From: Chloroflexota bacterium
Lineage (GTDB): Bacteria; Chloroflexota; Dehalococcoidia; Tepidiformales; Tepidiformaceae
DNA: 64,000 nucleotides
Direction: 5' to 3'
Assembly (NCBI GenBank): GCA_016234445.1
Contig: JACRBT010000002.1
Coordinates: forward strand, 310,001 to 374,000
How positions within the stretch are numbered: the stretch's first letter is position 1; every line of letters begins with the position of its first letter. Below, piece by piece: positions 61,879 to 64,000 of the stretch. The notes under the pieces are model-generated. The model ran no database searches, was not told the origin of the DNA, and was given only the letters and a program-made list of their open reading frames with translations. Made by a program: the position numbers and the translations under genes.

Positions 61879-62178
61879 ATGCCAGTCCAGGGAAGTTGGG
61901 TGGAGATGTGGCTCGACCGGTACTGTGCACCGGGGAGGCATGAGTTTGCGCCGTGGCGCATGGGCACCCTGACCTGCACCATATGCAGCAAAGAGGAACT
62001 CGCCGGGGGCGCAACCTGCCTCATTTGCGGGATCCCGGGGGAATATGAGGTCGCCATCGAAAACACGGCGGCCTGCACGGAACGCTATTCCGGGAAGCTC
62101 TGCGGCACCTGCAGTGACGAGTTCGCCTCACGCCACACCATCCGCGGATGGCACCTGGTCCGCTCGCTTTCGGCCTGA
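61879..62178 (+). CDS. small zinc-ribbon protein of unknown function
   Basis: The 99-aa protein has three CxxC knuckles (CTIC, CLIC, CGTC) plus single Cys and His residues (RYCAPGRHEF, SRHTIRGWH). That pattern suggests two structural zinc sites. I recognise no family. It is monocistronic with a strong promoter whose -10 box is seven bases before the ATG. Confidence 0.7.
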   Translation: MPVQGSWVEMWLDRYCAPGRHEFAPWRMGTLTCTICSKEELAGGATCLICGIPGEYEVAIENTAACTERYSGKLCGTCSDEFASRHTIRGWHLVRSLSA

Positions 62179-62196
62179 GCCGGAGCGGAGGCGCGC

Positions 62197-62772
62197 TTAG
62201 AGCCCGGCGGGCAGGCTGCCAGCAGGCCGGCGCTTGGGCGCCGCGGCAACGACGAGCATCGCCGCGCCCTGGGCAACGACCAGCAGCAGGCCGGCAAGTT
62301 CCACGACGTCGCCGACGCTAAAGATGTTCCGGCCGAGAACAGGGAATTCGCGGTAATAGCGGTCTGCCAGCGGATAGAAGCGAATGTCTTCTTGGTAGAG
62401 CACGGTGTGGCGGCCGAGCTGTTCACCGACGTCGGCGGTGGTTATCTCCGGGAAGGCGCCCGAAGCATGCACGACCTCATAGGAAGTCGGCATCATCGCG
62501 TTGTTAGCGGCCATGGGGAGGAAGTTGAGTGCGATGCCCGCGGCGATGAGCCATGCCCCGGCAAACCTCCGGAACTGCATGGCCAGTGCCAGGAGCGCGA
62601 CCGCGCTGACCAGGAACAGGCCCATTCGGAGCCAGCCGCTGAGTCCCTCGGCGGGGAGCTGGCGCAGGGCTACGTGCTGGGCGGCAAAGGAGAGCGCGAG
62701 CACGCCCACGAGTAGCATCTTCCGCTCGGGGCGGCGAGCGCCGCCCGTCCGCTGCTCGTGGGCGTCTGACAC
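62197..62772 (-). CDS. DUF5317-like membrane protein
   Basis: The 191-aa protein has about four transmembrane segments (MLLVGVLALSFAAQHVAL, LRMGLFLVSAVALLALAMQF, AGAWLIAAGIALNFLPMAANNA and a C-terminal one) with the ALNFLPMAANNAMMP signature typical of DUF5317. The GTG at 62772 is chosen because it lies four bases after the stop of the upstream peptide gene, allowing re-initiation; an ATG at 62718 is possible. Function of the family is unknown. Confidence 0.72.
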   Translation of the reverse strand: MSDAHEQRTGGARRPERKMLLVGVLALSFAAQHVALRQLPAEGLSGWLRMGLFLVSAVALLALAMQFRRFAGAWLIAAGIALNFLPMAANNAMMPTSYEVVHASGAFPEITTADVGEQLGRHTVLYQEDIRFYPLADRYYREFPVLGRNIFSVGDVVELAGLLLVVAQGAAMLVVAAAPKRRPAGSLPAGL

Positions 62773-62776
62773 GGGA

Positions 62777-62863
62777 TTACCAGGGCTGGACCGGTGCGGC
62801 ACCGGCGATGGCGACGAGAGCGAGGGAAGCGACGGCGAAGGCGATGGCGATGGCGCGAGACAT
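62777..62863 (-). CDS. short secreted peptide gene (28 aa)
   Basis: From the ATG at 62863 (AGGGG seven bases upstream) a 28-codon frame begins MSRAIAIAFAVASL, continues as a hydrophobic core, and has an AGA-type signal-peptidase site that would release APVQPW or a similar tail. It lies directly before the DUF5317 gene (4-base gap) and after the BTAD regulator, with a SARP-like box upstream. A signalling peptide is a hypothesis; it could instead be a leader for coupling. Confidence 0.5.
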   Translation of the reverse strand: MSRAIAIAFAVASLALVAIAGAAPVQPW

Positions 62864-62915
62864 TGAGAAACCCCTGACGACGGCCGGAGAGATTTGGTGG
62901 TTGGCCGTCACGGGG

Positions 62916-62949
62916 AAACTAGCGGGAGGGTTCTCGCGAAACTCTCGCG
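62916..62949 (-). promoter_or_regulatory. SARP-type direct repeat and -10 box
   Basis: On the minus strand CGCGAGA-GTTT-CGCGAGA (62949-62932) is a heptamer repeated with a 4-bp gap, the 11-bp period used by SARP/BTAD regulators. Ten bases later TAGTTT (62921-62916) could be the -10 box, 53 bases before the peptide ATG. The adjacent gene encodes a BTAD regulator. Confidence 0.55.
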
Positions 62950-62982
62950 GCGGGCTCACTTAATGCAACTCATGACACATTG

Positions 62983-64000
62983 TCAGGCGCGCGACCCTGC
63001 CGCGATCCTGGCCCGCAGCGTGCTGAAGCGCTCCGGGACGGGCGCCCCGAGCCCGGATTCGTACGTCCGGCGGTAATCGTCAAGCAGTTTGAGCGCCACC
63101 AGTGGCTGCCCACTGTCGACGTGAAGGCCGGCGAGGGCGTAGGCCGCCTCCTCGTTGTAGCGGTCACGTTCGAGCACCTGCTCGAGGCAGCCGGCGGCCT
63201 TTTCGTACTCCCCCCGGCCTGCGTGGTAGCCCGCGAGGGTTGAAAGCGCTTCCATCGCCTTGACGTCGACGCGGTTACGCACGGCGTCGGCCCATTCGGA
63301 GAAGAAGGCCTCGGCGAACGGCCCACCGTAGAGTTCGAGCGCCCCACGGTAGGCGTCGGCCCGTTCGACCGTGCCACCGGCGAGGCTCGCGGCGCGGCTG
63401 ATCCCGGCCTCGAAGTCGTCGACATCCCAACTGAACTCGCCCTCTGAGTTGAGGAGGTAGGCTCCCGAGCGGTGGACGATGCTTTCGGGATAGAGCGCGC
63501 GGCGAACCCGGTAAAGGTTCGAATGGAAGGCGCTGTTGCACTTGTGGGCCGGGATCCCGGGGTAGAGCAGTTCGACTGCCTCTTCCTTGCGGACCCCCTG
63601 GCGGCGCGAAAGGAAGAGGAAGAAGAGTTCGAGGGCGCGCTGGCTGGACCAATCTTCACCGGTGAGCGCGCGGTCGCCGACAGTCACTTCGACCTGGCCC
63701 AGGCTCCGGGCCACAACCCGAGGGTACGGGGAAAGGGGCAGCGCGTCTTCGGCGTCGTCCGTCTCCGAGGGCGCGAGCGTTTGAGTGACGAATTCGCGGA
63801 AGGACGGTGCGGTCACCCGGGCAGCCGCCCATTGCGCGAACATGGCGTGTTCTCGCAGGCCGGGGAGCAGCCCGGGGATCATCCATGCTTCGGTGAGGAC
63901 GGCGCTGAGCCGCTCCAGGGTCGCGGCCGCGTCGGCCCGGCGGTTCGCCCGGAACTGGCAGAGCGCCAGCCGGTAGAGGGCGAGCTGGAGGTTGGTCCGG
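62983..64000 (-). CDS. BTAD-domain transcriptional regulator, partial
   Basis: The frame is open to the right edge, giving 338 codons; the true N-terminus lies outside. The visible part starts in a TPR-like helical stretch (LQLALYRLALCQFRANRRADAAATLERL). It continues with an OmpR-like winged helix (LGQVEVTVGDRALTGEDWSSQRALELFFLFLSRRQG, then FHSNLYRVRRALYP) and a BTAD domain (DDFEAGISRAASL to LLDDYRRTYESGLG). This order, with effector DNA binding at the C-terminus, occurs in large MalT/AfsR-like ATPase regulators. It probably controls the peptide-DUF5317 unit downstream. Confidence 0.88.
   Translation of the reverse strand, partial: RTNLQLALYRLALCQFRANRRADAAATLERLSAVLTEAWMIPGLLPGLREHAMFAQWAAARVTAPSFREFVTQTLAPSETDDAEDALPLSPYPRVVARSLGQVEVTVGDRALTGEDWSSQRALELFFLFLSRRQGVRKEEAVELLYPGIPAHKCNSAFHSNLYRVRRALYPESIVHRSGAYLLNSEGEFSWDVDDFEAGISRAASLAGGTVERADAYRGALELYGGPFAEAFFSEWADAVRNRVDVKAMEALSTLAGYHAGRGEYEKAAGCLEQVLERDRYNEEAAYALAGLHVDSGQPLVALKLLDDYRRTYESGLGAPVPERFSTLRARIAAGSRA

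Overview
This is a 64 kb, GC-rich bacterial window with no rRNA and no intact tRNA. Gene content suggests a Chloroflexota-like organism (SAR202/Dehalococcoidia/Tepidiforma type): many family III CoA-transferases, LLM-type flavin oxidoreductases, SDRs, crotonases, a BTAD regulator and very large multi-PAS kinases. That placement is inference from gene families; no phylogenetic marker is present.

Left defence region (1-13.3 kb). A minus-strand pair encodes a DUF4011/SF1 helicase/Vsr-like nuclease/DUF3320 fusion and, coupled by an ATGA overlap, an AlbA_2 (Schlafen-type) protein cut by the window edge. Divergent from it runs a type I-C CRISPR effector operon (cas3, cas5c, cas8c, cas7c) followed directly by a repeat array. 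cas4, cas1 and cas2 are absent. The divergent gap carries two copies of an identical-arm 17-bp palindrome. The I-C array has many damaged repeats and ends in two repeats of a different, type I-E-like family with a 32-nt spacer between them.

Catabolic region (13.3-42.8 kb). At least eleven transcription units encode CoA-ester metabolism: two single and two double-length family III CoA-transferases, an acyl-CoA dehydrogenase, three crotonases, a MaoC-like hydratase, two SDRs, an LLM oxidoreductase, a nitronate monooxygenase-like protein, a DUF35-thiolase pair, an APH-like kinase, an alpha/beta hydrolase, a DinB protein, a DsrE-like protein and an oligopeptide-type ABC importer lacking ATPase genes. 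A GntR/FCD regulator sits in the middle. Nine intergenic sites share one layout: TTNCAA (or close), 11 bp, TTGACA, then in most cases 17 bp and a TAGNNT -10 box. They stand before nearly every unit, so this region looks like one coordinated regulon for uptake, CoA activation and beta-oxidation-like degradation of an unknown compound. The thiolase has Ser where thiolases have the nucleophilic Cys, which together with its DUF35 partner makes an Ltp2-type retro-aldolase worth considering.

Mobile-element scar (42.9-45.0 kb). A C-terminal fragment of a phage-type DnaB helicase, a small unknown gene, an excisionase-like HTH protein and a tRNA-Ser(UGA) half-gene broken just after the anticodon loop mark a decayed integrated element.

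Right region (45.2-64 kb). This holds a nitroreductase, an LLM/split-barrel flavoprotein pair, a class C beta-lactamase-like hydrolase, a pirin, a three-gene signalling operon (7-PAS kinase, CheY-like receiver, 7-PAS/GAF hybrid kinase), a Tat-exported polysaccharide deacetylase, a second DUF35-thiolase pair (again Cys to Ser), a small zinc-ribbon gene probably read from a leaderless mRNA, and at the edge a BTAD regulator followed by a tiny secreted-peptide gene and a DUF5317 membrane protein. A SARP-type direct repeat precedes the peptide gene.
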